NCBI RefSeq assembly: GCF_010509075.1 | Contig: NZ_CP048433.1 | Location: 1,612,001 to 1,676,000, forward strand | DNA length: 64,000 bases | Reading direction: 5' to 3' | From: Collinsella aerofaciens ATCC 25986 | Lineage (GTDB): Bacteria; Actinomycetota; Coriobacteriia; Coriobacteriales; Coriobacteriaceae | Part shown: piece by piece, positions 1 through 8,598 of the stretch | Numbering within the stretch: the stretch's first letter is position 1 | How the letters are laid out: each line of letters starts with the position of its first letter | Notes under the pieces: generated by a model | Databases searched by the model: none | Told to the model about the DNA's origin: nothing | What the model saw: only the letters and a program-made list of their open reading frames with translations | Position numbers and translations under genes: made by a program

Positions 1-1
1 C

Positions 2-985
2 AACCACATCCGCTTTGTCACCGAGGAGCCCGAGGCCGAGCTCGTCGCCATCGCCGACGCCTTTGAGGGCGCCCGCGCCACGGCCGAGGCCGCCGGCGTG
101 CCGTTTTACACCGATCCCGCTCAGATGATGGACGAGGTCAAGCCCGAGGCCGTCATTATCGCCACCCCCAACGACCTGCACCTGGGCGTTGCCCGCGAGG
201 CTGTAAAGCGCAACATCGTGCCGCTGGTCGAAAAGCCGATCTCCAACGACCTGGAGGATGCCCAGGCCTTCGCTGCCGAGGCCGAGACCGCCGGCGTGCC
301 CGTGCTCGTGGGTCAGCACCGTCGCCACAACCCCTTCGTCAACAAGGCCAAGGAGATCATCGAGTCCGGCGAGCTGGGCAAGCTCACCGTGTCGAGCTTC
401 CACTACATGATCTATAAGAATGACGAGTACTTCGATGTCGAATGGCGCCGCAAGAAGGGTGCCGGCCCGATCCTGGTCAACCTGGTGCACGACGTCGACC
501 TGCTCCGCTACCTGCTGGGCGAGCCCGTTGCCGTCCAGGGTATGCAGTCCAGCGCCGCCCGCGGTTTTGAGACCGAGGACTCCGCCGTGGTCAACGTCCG
601 TTTTGCCGATGGCGCGCTCGCAAGCATGACCATCTCCGACGCCACCGCCAGCCCCTGGAACTGGGAGGCAACCGCTCGCGAGGACCCGCAGTACCGCCCC
701 TTCGACGCCGACGCCTACTTTATCGGCGGCACTAAGGGCGCCCTGTCGCTGCCCCGCCTGCACCAGTTCTCCTACGACGGCGCCTCCAACTGGCACAAGC
801 CGCTGCAGATGGAGATTCCGGCCGTCGACCCGGCACTGCCGCACAAGATGCAGCTCAAGCACTTTGTGAAGGTTGTCCGCCGCGAGGTCGAGCCCGTCGT
901 GACCCCCGCCGACAACGTTAAGACGCTCACGCTTCTCAACGCTATCAAGGAGGCCGCCGAGACCGGCCAGCTCGTCGAGCTGTAA
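2..985 (+). CDS. Gfo/Idh/MocA family oxidoreductase, 5' truncated by window edge
   Basis: NAD(P)-dependent sugar or inositol dehydrogenase-type protein; the exact substrate cannot be read from sequence. The frame is open from base 2, so the start codon and most of the Rossmann nucleotide-binding motif lie outside the window. The visible part has the family's EKP motif (VEKPIS, near base 230), the beginning of the alpha/beta C-terminal domain, and the catalytic-region pattern GPILVNLVHDVDLLRYLLGE, in which the conserved His-x-x-Asp is present. It ends in TAA and is followed by a clear terminator. No sugar transporter or kinase is visible next to it, so context does not narrow the substrate. 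Family assignment is confident, function is not. Confidence 0.88.
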   Translation, partial: NHIRFVTEEPEAELVAIADAFEGARATAEAAGVPFYTDPAQMMDEVKPEAVIIATPNDLHLGVAREAVKRNIVPLVEKPISNDLEDAQAFAAEAETAGVPVLVGQHRRHNPFVNKAKEIIESGELGKLTVSSFHYMIYKNDEYFDVEWRRKKGAGPILVNLVHDVDLLRYLLGEPVAVQGMQSSAARGFETEDSAVVNVRFADGALASMTISDATASPWNWEATAREDPQYRPFDADAYFIGGTKGALSLPRLHQFSYDGASNWHKPLQMEIPAVDPALPHKMQLKHFVKVVRREVEPVVTPADNVKTLTLLNAIKEAAETGQLVEL

Positions 986-1057
986 TGCCTTAAGAGCGAC
1001 CGCGGCAGAAACCCCATGCCGAACCCTTCGGTCCGTCACCAACAAGCCCCTCTTCTT

Positions 1058-1096
1058 TGCCCCGCGAGCAGCCTCCTGCCCGCGGGGCATTTTGCT
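1058..1096 (+). terminator. Rho-independent terminator of the oxidoreductase gene
   Basis: GC-rich stem GCCCCGCG / CGCGGGGC with a loop of about 14 nt, followed by ATTTTG on the plus strand, 73 nt past the stop codon. Confidence 0.75.
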
Positions 1097-1156
1097 ACCT
1101 TGCCGACGATTTTTCTGGGGCGGGGGCTATTTTGCACCTCGGCTTGATTCGTTCGC

Positions 1157-1312
1157 CACGAAATGGGCCTATCTACTACGCTTAACCGATCGCCCTCAAC
1201 CATGCCGAATTTCGCGAAATAAAAACCGCAGGTAGACGGCTTGCGTATTCTCTGAAAACCGGGGAATGGTCGACCCATATGGGTTAAACGTAGTAGATAG
1301 GCCGTTTTCGTG
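1157..1312. repeat. 156-bp element with 31-bp inverted terminal repeats (MITE-like)
   Basis: Bases 1157-1187 and 1282-1312 are inverted copies with three mismatches in 31; the inner 22 bases (GGCCTATCTACTACG...TTAACC) differ at one. The interior of about 94 bp carries no gene. It lies between the oxidoreductase terminator and tex, directly upstream of the tex ribosome-binding region, so it may also form a leader hairpin of tex. No flanking target duplication was identified. Confidence 0.6.
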
Positions 1313-1396
1313 ACGCGGGCCCAAAACAGTCTTTTGGGACGGGTGGTATCCTTGGTAGCCCTGTGCTGCAAACGCACCTTAAACGCAAGGAGTCCC

Positions 1397-3544
1397 ATGG
1401 ATCTTATCGCCCAGCTCGCCCGCGAGCTCAACCTTAAGGCTGACAACATCGAGGCAGCCGTCAAGCTCATCGACGAGGGCAACACCATTCCCTTTATCTC
1501 GCGCTACCGCAAGGAAGCCACGGGTGGCATGGACGACGTCGCCCTGCGCGCACTCGACGAGCGCCTGTCCTACCTGCGCAATCTTGAGCAGCGCAAAGAG
1601 GACGTCATTCTGCTCATCGACGCCCAGGGCAAGCTCACGCCCGAACTCGAACAGCAGATTCGCGAGGCCACGCAGCTCCAGCGTGTCGAGGACCTCTACA
1701 AGCCCTACCGCAAAAAGCGCATGACCCGCGCGCAAAAGGCCCGCGAGGCCGGCCTGGAGCCGCTCGCCAACATGGTCATCATGCAGGCCTCGGCCAAGGG
1801 CAGCGCACTCGACGCCGCCGCGGCATACGTCAACGAGGAGGCCGGCTTCGACACGCCCGAGAAGGCGCTCGCCGGCGCCGCCGACATCGTGGCCGAGACG
1901 GTAGCCGAGGACCCCGAGAACGTCGCCGACCTGCGCGCCTTTACGCAAAACACCGCCGACATCGTCGTCGAGGCCACCGACCCCGCCGAAAAGACTCCCT
2001 ACGAGCCGTACTACAGCTATGATGAGCCACTGCGCCGTATACCCAACCACCGCGTGCTGGCTATCGACCGCGGTGAGCGCGAAGGCAAGCTCCGCGTGCG
2101 CGTGAACGTCGACGGTGCTGCCGCCACGGCACGCCTCGGCAGCCGTTGACCCCGCCGTCAGGGCGTCTTCGCGCCCGTCTTTGACGCCGCCATCGCTGAC
2201 GGTTACAAGCGCCTCATGGCCCCCTCGCTGGAGCGCGAAGCCCGCGCCAAGCTCACCGTTCGCGCGCAGACCGAGGCCATCAACGTCTTTGCCAAGAATC
2301 TCGAGGGCCTGCTCTCGGCACGTCCCGTGCGCGGCGCACGCGTGCTCGCGCTCGACCCGGGCTACCGCACCGGCTGCAAGGTCGCCGTCATGGACGAGAC
2401 CGGCAAGCTACTCGACCACGGCGTGGTCTACCCCACCAAGCCGCGCCACGACGTCGCCGGCACCAAGCGCGAGCTCGCCCGCCTCGTCAAGAAGGATGGC
2501 GTCAACACCATCGTCATCGGCAACGGCACCGCCAGCCGCGAGACCGAGGAAGTCGTCTCGGAGTTCATTGCCGAGCAGGCGCCCAGCCTTCGCTACACCA
2601 TCGTCAATGAGGCCGGCGCGTCGGTGTACTCCGCCTCCGAGCTCGCCAGTCAGGAATACCCCGACCTGGACGTCACCGTGCGTGGCGCCATGAGCCTGGG
2701 CCGCCGCCTGCAGGATCCGTTGGCAGAGCTCGTTAAGATTCCGCCTCAGTCCATCGGCGTGGGTCAGTACCAGCACGACCTTGACCAGGCCGAGCTCTCA
2801 CGCACCCTGGGCCACGTGGTGGAGGACGTCGTCAACCGCGTGGGCGTCGACGTAAACACCGCGAGCGCAAGTCTGCTGGGATACGTATCGGGCATCACGC
2901 CGAGCGTGGCCAAAAACATCGTGGCCTACCGCGAGGAAAACGGCGCCTTTACCGATCGCCGCCAGCTTAAGAAGGTCCCCAAGCTGGGACCCAAGGCATA
3001 TCTCAACGCCGCGGGCTTTTTGCGCATTAGCGGCGGCAGGAACCCACTCGACGCGACAAGCGTCCACCCCGAGAGCTACGAGGTGGCCACGTCCGTCCTG
3101 GAACGCGCCGGCGTTAAAGCCAGCGAGCTCAGCCGCGGCGGCGTGCCCGACATCGAGCGCCGTCTGGGCAGCATCTCAACGCTGGCTAGCGATCTGAACT
3201 GCGGCACCCTCACGCTCGTCGACATTGTCAACGAGCTCAAGAAGCCCGGCCGCGACCCGCGCGATGACGCGCCCGAGGTGGTCTTTAGCCGCTCGGCGCT
3301 TTCCATCGACGACCTGGAGCCCGGCATGGAGCTCAAGGGCACGGTGCGCAACGTCGTCGACTTTGGCGCCTTCGTCGACGTGGGAGTGCACCAGGACGGC
3401 CTCGTACATATCTCTAAGCTGGCCAACCGCTTTGTCAAGCACCCCAGCGACGTCGTGCGCGTCGGTGACACGGTCAAGGTGTGGGTCGAAAAGGTCGATC
3501 GCGACCGCAAGAAGATCTCGCTCACCATGGTGCAGGGCAAGTAA
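1397..3544 (+). pseudogene. tex: Tex-type S1 RNA-binding protein, interrupted by an in-frame TGA
   Basis: Tex/YdcI/YhgF family, nucleic-acid-binding proteins of about 720-770 residues that affect transcription or RNA handling. The start ATG at 1397 follows AAGGAG at spacing 4-5. The order is Tex N-terminal helical domain, YqgF/RNase H-like domain (VLALDPGYRTGCKVAV), helix-hairpin-helix region (NTASASLLGYVSGI) and a C-terminal S1 domain (GMELKGTVRNVVDFGAFVDV), giving 715 codons. A TGA at 2147-2149 interrupts the frame, yet the reading continues in the same frame with family sequence (AAIADGYKRLMAPSLERE). The 20 or so residues around the stop fit the family poorly, and a neighbouring frame reads AVDPA there, so two compensating indels are as possible as a point mutation. 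It may be a real break, a sequencing error or recoding; otherwise all domains look intact. Confidence 0.85.
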
Positions 3545-3554
3545 ACCGCCAAAG

Positions 3555-3602
3555 CAAAGGTACCCCCTGTAGCGATGTGCAAAATCGCGAGTATTCTGCA
3601 AA
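3555..3602 (+). repeat. Interspersed repeat, copy 1 (inverted relative to 7495-7544)
   Basis: The segment starts CAAAGGTACCCCC and continues GTGCAAAA, GAGTATTC and GCAA. The same blocks in the same order occur on the opposite strand at 7495-7544. Conserved blocks are separated by variable bases, so this is a diverged repeat family rather than a recent duplication. It lies 11 bp after the tex stop. Confidence 0.5.
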
Positions 3603-3753
3603 TTCCACCGTTCCTGATGCCCCTCAGGGTAGCGCACAGAGATGTGGTGTAAGAGGCGGGGCATGCCCCGCCTCCGCCCTTTCTTGAAAGGGAGGGGACA
3701 CCGCCTAGAATTCGTCGTTGGAGTAATGAAGGTGACGAATGGAAGGAAAGGCG

Positions 3754-4579
3754 ATGCCCCAAGAAGAGAGTGTACTGCGCCTCGGCCGCGACGAGGCCCT
3801 CGAGGCGGCGAGGCTTTGGCAGGAGTGCGGCGACGCGCGCGAGTTCGCGTGCAGGGTGCTGGGCGGCGTGATGAACGCGCTGATGGACTCCGAGGCCCAG
3901 CAGATGTGCGGCGCGAGCCGCAATGAGCGCAGTGACGGCAGGGAGAACAGTCGCAACGGCTACCGCCCCAGGTCGCTCAAGACCGCCGTGGGCGACGTGG
4001 AGCTCGAGATACCCAAGCTCAGGCACGGCACCTACTACCCCGAGGGCATGCTCGCGCGATGGTCGCGCGTCGACACCTCGGTGGCCGCCATCGTGCAGGA
4101 GATGTACGTGTGCGGCGTATCCACCCGCAAGGTCGAGCGCGTGGCGTCCAGGCTGGGCATATCCTCGCTGTCGAGCTCGGAGGTCTCGAGCCTCTGCTCC
4201 GACCTCGACGCCGAGGTGGCGGAGTTCCGCCGCCGCGACCTGTCGGGCACGCCGTGCTGCTACCTGTGGCTCGACGCCACCTACATGAGCTGCAGGGTCG
4301 GCTCGTCGGTCGTCTCGCAGGGCGTCGTGACCGCGATCGGGCTGGGCGCCGACGGGCGCAAGCACTTCCTGGGCTGCGACGTGGTCGACACCGAGAGCGA
4401 GGACTCCTGGGCGGCATTCCTCGGCGGGCTGCGCGAGCGCGGGCTGGCCGGCGTTCGCCTCGTGGTCTCCGACAGCCACGCCGGGCTCGTGGCCGCCGTC
4501 TCGCGCCTGTTCCAGGGCTGCGCCTGGCAGCGCTGCGTGACGCACCTGCAGCGCAACCTCCAGAGCGCCTGCTCGGGCA
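3754..4579 (+). pseudogene. IS256-type (mutator) transposase, 5' fragment
   Basis: N-terminal two thirds of a DDE transposase. It contains the zinc-free mutator pattern with the first catalytic Asp in YLWLDATYMS and the second in LVVSDSHAG. ATG at 3754 is preferred over the in-frame ATG at 3739 because a GGAAGGAAAGG ribosome-binding stretch precedes it. The frame breaks at the IS21 insertion: the last element-derived base is 4579, within the duplicated GGGCA. Joining base 4579 to 6841 restores one open frame (LQSACSGRPEDSKAAV) of about 440 codons, so the gene was intact until this insertion. Confidence 0.88.
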
Positions 4580-4728
4580 TGTTAGCGCTAATCTAAAATT
4601 AACCACTTTCGCAAACGCATCTCGCCGAATGCGCTAACGCGCTTTCGCCGACCCCGCTAACGTACTTTCACCAACTGCGCTAACGGAACTATGCTCCGAT
4701 CGGGTATCCGACCCGGGAGGAGCGGGAT

Positions 4729-5961
4729 ATGGAGCGAAACGTAATGGGAGAGCTGAACGTCTACAGGGGGTCCGGCGCGAAGCCGAACTTCAGCGAGATC
4801 GCGAGGAGGCACGGCATGGACCGGCACACGGTCGCCAAGTACTGGCGGGAGGGCGAGGCCGCCGCCGACGGGAGGTCCGCGAGGGGCAGCGCCTTCGACC
4901 CGCTCGAGGAGGTGATCCGCGCGAAGGCCCAGCTGCCCGGGATGACCAAGATGGCCGTGTACGCGTTCCTGCGCGAGGGCCGCGGGGAGGGGCTGCCCGG
5001 GTACGGCGCCTTCACCGCATGGTGCCGGGGCCGCGACGTGCCCTTCGGGGGTGTGGGCGGCCGCGAGCCGCACCCGCGGTTCGAGACGCCCCCGGGCAGG
5101 CAGCTGCAGTTCGACTGGAAGGAGGGCATGAGGCTCGTCGACTCGGAGGGCGAGGTCTTCGAGTTCAGCGTGTTCACCGCGACGCTCGGCTATTCCCGGA
5201 AGCACCGCTTCATACCGGTCAGGAGCCGCACGCTCGACGACCTGCTGTCCTGCCTGCTCGCCACCTTCACCCGCCTCGGCGGCGTCCCGGAGGAGTGCAT
5301 CACGGACAACATGTCGTGCCTGGTGACCGTCTCGGGCCGCAGGAGGACCAGGCAGGAGAGGGCGTGGCGGTTCGCGCGGGAGGCCGGCTTCGAGCTCAGG
5401 CTCTGCGCGCCGCGCTCGCCGCAGACCAAGGGCAAGGACGAGTCGGCCAACCGCTTCCTGAACCGCCTGCTCGCCTACGGCGGCGAGTTCACCGGGTGGA
5501 GCGGCCTCGCCGAGGCGGTGGCCCGGATCGAGGCCCAGGCAAACTCGGAGCCGAACCGCACCACCGGCCTGCCGCCTGACGCGCTGTTCATGCGGGAGAA
5601 GGAGAGCCTGCGACCCATCGGGAACCTCCGTCTCCTCGAGTCGATGGTGGGCGACGTGAGCGTCCAGACCGTCCCGCCGACCATGCTCGTCAGGGCCGCC
5701 GGCAGGGAGTGGTCCGTGCCCAGGCGCTGCATCGGCCGGCGCGTGAGCGTCATAGCGATGCCCGGCGGCCAGGTCGTGGTGAGGATGGCCGGCGAGGAGG
5801 TCGCCGTCCACGACGCCGCGTCCGGGCCGTCGAGGCCCATCAACTACGACCCCGACCACTATGGGCAGGCCCTCGAGGGGAAGCGCGGCCTGGCCGACGC
5901 GGACATCGCCGAGGCCGCGCGCGCCAACCTCGCGCTGCTCGACTCGCTCGGAGGGGCGTGA
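4729..5961 (+). CDS. istA: IS21-family transposase IstA
   Basis: DDE transposase of 410 residues. An N-terminal helix-turn-helix (FSEIARRHGMDRHTVAKYWR) is followed by the retroviral-integrase-type core: first Asp in QFDWKEGMRL, second in ITDNMSC, Glu in the SPQTKGKDESANRF region, then a C-terminal beta-barrel-like region. The start follows GGGAGGAGCGGGAT at good spacing. The stop TGA at 5959-5961 overlaps the istB ATG. It is rich in AGG and CGG arginine codons, unlike chromosomal neighbours that prefer CGC, which supports foreign origin. No truncation or frameshift is seen. Confidence 0.95.
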   Translation: MERNVMGELNVYRGSGAKPNFSEIARRHGMDRHTVAKYWREGEAAADGRSARGSAFDPLEEVIRAKAQLPGMTKMAVYAFLREGRGEGLPGYGAFTAWCRGRDVPFGGVGGREPHPRFETPPGRQLQFDWKEGMRLVDSEGEVFEFSVFTATLGYSRKHRFIPVRSRTLDDLLSCLLATFTRLGGVPEECITDNMSCLVTVSGRRRTRQERAWRFAREAGFELRLCAPRSPQTKGKDESANRFLNRLLAYGGEFTGWSGLAEAVARIEAQANSEPNRTTGLPPDALFMREKESLRPIGNLRLLESMVGDVSVQTVPPTMLVRAAGREWSVPRRCIGRRVSVIAMPGGQVVVRMAGEEVAVHDAASGPSRPINYDPDHYGQALEGKRGLADADIAEAARANLALLDSLGGA

Positions 5962-6734
5962 TGGGCGCCGTCGCGGAGGGTAGCCCCTCGATCAGGGCGC
6001 AGGCGAACCTCTCCGCGCTCGGGCTGCACGAGATGGCGGCGTCCCTGCCCGACTACGTGAGGATGGTCGCCGCGGGCGAGCGGGGCTTCGCCTCCGCCCT
6101 CGAGGAGATGACGCGCGTCGAGGTCGCCGCCCGGGAGGTCAGGATTACCAGCCAGCGCATACGGTCGTCGGGGTTCCCCTACGTCAAGGGGCTGGCGGAC
6201 TTCGACTGGGACTTCCAGCCGTCGGTCCCGCGCGCCGAGATCGAGGAGCTCGCGACCCTGAGGTTCGTCGAGCGGGCCGAGAACGTCCTGTTCGTGGGGA
6301 GCCCCGGCGTGGGCAAGACGCACCTCGCCGTCGCGCTGGGCATCGAGGCGGTCAGGGCGGGGCGCGAGGTCAGGTTCGTGGACTGCGCCCGGCTCGTCGA
6401 GGACCTGGAGGACGCCTCGTCGCGCGGCATCCTCAAGAAGAGGCTCAAGTACTACGCCCACTCGAGGCTGCTGATCATCGACGAGCTCGGCTACCTCGAC
6501 GTCGGTAGCGCGGGCGCGGACCTGCTGTTCCAGCTGATATCGACGCGCTACGAGCAGCGCTCGACGATCATCACCACCAACGTGGGGATCAGCGGCTGGG
6601 GCAGGGTGTTCGGGGACGACGTGGCGGCGAGCGCGATCGCGGACAGGGTGTGCCACCACTGCCACCTGGTCAAGATAACGGGCAGGTCCTACAGGCTGAA
6701 GGACCTGCCGAGGGACGGTCCCGTCAAGCCGTGA
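5961..6734 (+). CDS. istB: IS21-family helper ATPase IstB
   Basis: AAA+ ATPase of 257 residues that loads and stimulates IstA during target selection. Walker A is GSPGVGKTHLA and Walker B is LLIIDELGYLD; the DnaC-like fold is clear from these and the following TTNVG sensor region. Translation is coupled to istA through a TGATG overlap. Length is normal for IstB and no disruption is visible. The right IS end starts about 20 bp after its stop codon. Confidence 0.95.
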   Translation: MGAVAEGSPSIRAQANLSALGLHEMAASLPDYVRMVAAGERGFASALEEMTRVEVAAREVRITSQRIRSSGFPYVKGLADFDWDFQPSVPRAEIEELATLRFVERAENVLFVGSPGVGKTHLAVALGIEAVRAGREVRFVDCARLVEDLEDASSRGILKKRLKYYAHSRLLIIDELGYLDVGSAGADLLFQLISTRYEQRSTIITTNVGISGWGRVFGDDVAASAIADRVCHHCHLVKITGRSYRLKDLPRDGPVKP

Positions 6735-6840
6735 CCGGAATCGGTGAAAATACGTTAGCGCAACCGGTGAAACCGCCTTTGCGCGAACGGCACGCCTGTT
6801 TAGCGAAACTGGTGAAAAATAGATTGACGCTAACAGGGCA

Positions 6841-7334
6841 GGCCCGAGGACTCCAAGGCGGCCGTCAGGGACCTCGTGCACGCCGCGGTCTACCAGGACG
6901 ACCCCGACCTCGCGCGCTGCGTGTGGGCCGAGGCGGCGCCCTGGGTGGCGTCGGTGTCCGCCAGGGCCGGCGAGGTCTTCGAGCAGGCCGAGGACTCCGC
7001 GCTGGCGTTCACGGCCTTCCCCAGGGCGCACTGGGCCAAGCTCCGCACCAACAACGTCCAGGAGCGCGCCAACCGCGAGATCAAGCGCCGCTACAGGGTC
7101 GTGCAGTCCTTCCCCTCGAGGGAGTCGATGCTGCGCCTGACGTGCGCGAGCCTCATGGAGACCGAGGGACAGTGGTCCCAGCAGCGCGTGTTCTCCGAGG
7201 CCTCGGCCGCCGAGGGCTTCGCCGAGCCCGCGGACAGGCCGGCCCCGACAGAGGGGAGGCGCCGCGCGCTCGGGCGGCGCGCCAGGGAGATAGTGGACGA
7301 GATAGTCGAGAGGCGCGGCCTCAAGAAGGAGTAA
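6841..7334 (+). pseudogene. IS256-type transposase, 3' fragment
   Basis: Continuation of the transposase begun at 3754, with no start codon of its own. It carries the third catalytic acidic residue in the typical mutator context RTNNVQERANREIKRR, then a basic C-terminus ending VERRGLKKE before TAA. The reading frame is exact when the IS21 element and one GGGCA copy are removed. A GTG at 6876 could start translation, but the product would lack both catalytic Asp residues. Confidence 0.88.
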
Positions 7335-7412
7335 TATCGGGACTTGCAGCGACGGACCTCAGGACGCTCTTACACCACGTCTGCGCGCGCCACCCCCCTC
7401 AGAGACGAAAAA

Positions 7413-7463
7413 GCAAAAAACAGCCCCCGTTTTAGCGTCGTCAGAGCCAAAACGGGGGCTGTT
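7413..7463 (-). terminator. Rho-independent terminator, minus strand
   Basis: Fifteen-bp perfect stem (7419-7433 with 7449-7463, core CAGCCCCCG / CGGGGGCTG). On the minus strand it is followed by a T-rich tail TTTTTTGCTTTTT. It is about 240 bp past the minus-strand FSA-type gene and just outside the IS256 target duplication. Confidence 0.75.
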
Positions 7464-7494
7464 CCGTGCTTCAGCTAGCTGGTAAAAGCCTTTA

Positions 7495-7544
7495 CCTTGC
7501 TGAATACTCTCAGTTTTGCACGGCGCAGGCGGGGGTACCTTTGT
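7495..7544 (-). repeat. Interspersed repeat, copy 2 (inverted relative to 3555-3602)
   Basis: Minus-strand reading gives CAAAGGTACCCCC, GTGCAAAA, GAGTATTC and GCAA in the order found at 3555-3602. Before the IS256 insertion the two copies would have been about 170 bp apart as an inverted pair between tex and the FSA-type gene. Confidence 0.5.
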
Positions 7545-7565
7545 CCACGGCAGAATATGGAAGCC
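7545..7565 (-). other. Duplicated 3' tail of the neighbouring FSA-type gene
   Basis: Minus-strand translation reads GFHILPW, repeating the GFHILP that ends the gene at 7701. The bases around it (CGGCAGAATATGGAAGCC against CGGCAGGATATGGAAACC) match. It looks like a relic of an older gene end or a partial duplication left when the palindrome at 7601-7668 arose. Confidence 0.4.
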
Positions 7566-7600
7566 AATCACCAGCCTACCGGCAAGTTCGTGTCGGCAGT

Positions 7601-7668
7601 CCCGGCCTTTCCTTTGCCTAGCGCGACCCTCGCGAAGCGCGTGAGCGATAGGGAAAGGAAAGGCCGGG
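7601..7668. repeat. Long-armed palindrome downstream of the FSA-type gene
   Basis: Arms 7601-7620 and 7649-7668 are complementary with one mismatch in 20 (core CGGCCTTTCCTTT). The loop holds a second small palindrome, CTCGCGAAGCGCG. It lies 33 bp past the minus-strand stop codon. It lacks the conserved core of the P elements described below. Probably part of a transcript 3' end. Confidence 0.55.
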
Positions 7669-7700
7669 GCGAACAACTCGCAGCGCAGCCAGTGTTCGCG

Positions 7701-8405
7701 TTACGGCAGGATATGGAAACCGAGCGAGGCGATATCCTTGGCAAAGCCGCGGACGGTGTCGAGCGAGACCTCGTACGGATCACGGCCGATGTTCTTGCGC
7801 TTGGCCAGGATGCTGTTAGGCACCGTGATGATCTGGCAACCGCAGGCTTCGGCCTGGTAGATGTTGATGAGCTCGCGCGTGGATGCCCACAGGACCTCGC
7901 AGTTGGGCTTGACGGCGGCCTTCTTGACCGACTCCGTCACAAACGGAATGGGATCGACGCCGGTATCGGCGATACGGCCGGCAAAGAGCGAGATGATGGA
8001 CGGCGTCTCGGCGTCAACGGCCTCGACCATCTCGTCGACCTGCTCGGGCGTAAAGATAGTGGTGACGTTGACCTTGATGCCATCGGCCGAAAGCTTGCGG
8101 ACCAGCTCGGCGGTGGACTCGCCCTTGGTGGTCACGCACGGAATCTTGACGTAGACGTTGTCGGCCCAGGTAGCGATCTCGCGGGCCTCGACCTCCATGG
8201 TCTCGACGTCATCGGCAAAGACCTCAAACGAGACGGACACATCGGTGATGTGAGCCAGAACCTCCTTGGCAAACGCGCGGTAATCCGTCACGCCACCCTT
8301 CTTCATAAGGGACGGGTTGGTCGTGAAACCCTGAACGTTGCCGTTCTCGTACATGTCGAGCATGCCCTCGAGGTTTGCACCGTCAGCGAACACCTTGATT
8401 GCCAT
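7701..8405 (-). CDS. Transaldolase / fructose-6-phosphate aldolase family protein
   Basis: Class I aldolase of the FSA/TalC group, 234 residues, close to the usual 215-235. The Schiff-base lysine is expected in VYVKIPC; the N-terminal VFADGANLEGM and the GFTTNPSLM motif are the family hallmarks, and ISLFAGRIADTGVDP is the phosphate-binding region. The ATG at 8405 is chosen because AAAGGA lies 9 nt upstream; an upstream in-frame ATG has no such signal. The gene appears monocistronic with its own promoter region and an operator-like palindrome. A second, distantly similar family member occurs in the sugar operon at 55892. Substrate could be fructose 6-phosphate, a transaldolase pair or another ketose phosphate. 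Confidence 0.85.
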   Translation of the reverse strand: MAIKVFADGANLEGMLDMYENGNVQGFTTNPSLMKKGGVTDYRAFAKEVLAHITDVSVSFEVFADDVETMEVEAREIATWADNVYVKIPCVTTKGESTAELVRKLSADGIKVNVTTIFTPEQVDEMVEAVDAETPSIISLFAGRIADTGVDPIPFVTESVKKAAVKPNCEVLWASTRELINIYQAEACGCQIITVPNSILAKRKNIGRDPYEVSLDTVRGFAKDIASLGFHILP

Positions 8406-8510
8406 CTGCCTGATTCCTTTCGTTAGCATGCGGCCGATAAACTGCTAAACACTTTACCTATGTTTATCAAGGCGTGAACTGCGGGTTTTTATCTTCTCGG
8501 CGAACGGTAT

Positions 8511-8526
8511 AAACGCTTTAGTGTTT
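8511..8526. promoter_or_regulatory. Operator-like palindrome upstream of the FSA-type gene
   Basis: AAACGCTTTAGTGTTT is a near-perfect palindrome (one mismatched pair) of LacI-operator type. A further inverted pair GATAAAC / GTTTATC lies nearby at about 8440-8468. The 193-bp gap 8406-8598 holds nothing else apart from this presumed promoter region. Confidence 0.35.
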
Positions 8527-8598
8527 GGTTTGATAAATCGATTGAGCATGCAAAAGCAAAGAGCCGCAGTTTAGGCAAACGTCAGAACGCGGGATTCA

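Larger units (their letters stand above)
4580..6835 (+). mobile_element. Complete IS21-family insertion sequence (2256 bp)
   Basis: Both ends begin TGTTAGCG and match inwards over about 33 bp with scattered mismatches. A 5-bp target duplication GGGCA flanks it (4575-4579 and 6836-6840). Both ends carry further internal copies of CGCTAAC followed by TTTCGCC or TTTCACC, the repeated transposase-binding sites typical of IS21 termini. It encodes istA and istB with the usual stop/start overlap. Both genes look intact, so the element may still be mobile. Confidence 0.93.
3628..7394 (+). mobile_element. IS256-family insertion sequence, split by a nested IS21-family element
   Basis: Ends are defined by 28-bp inverted repeats (3628-3655 and 7367-7394, five mismatches, both starting GGT and ending GTGGTGTAAGAG) flanked by an 8-bp target duplication CCCCTCAG at 3620-3627 and 7395-7402. 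The duplication length and the mutator-type transposase fit IS256. Without the nested element it would be about 1.5 kb, the normal family size. The element inserted between tex and the terminator region of the downstream minus-strand gene. Confidence 0.88.

Noticed and set aside
3076-4545. Long minus-strand open frames across tex and the IS elements
   Set aside because: High-GC antisense shadows with Arg/Ala/His-rich composition, no domain motifs and no ribosome-binding sites; the plus-strand genes there are unambiguous.
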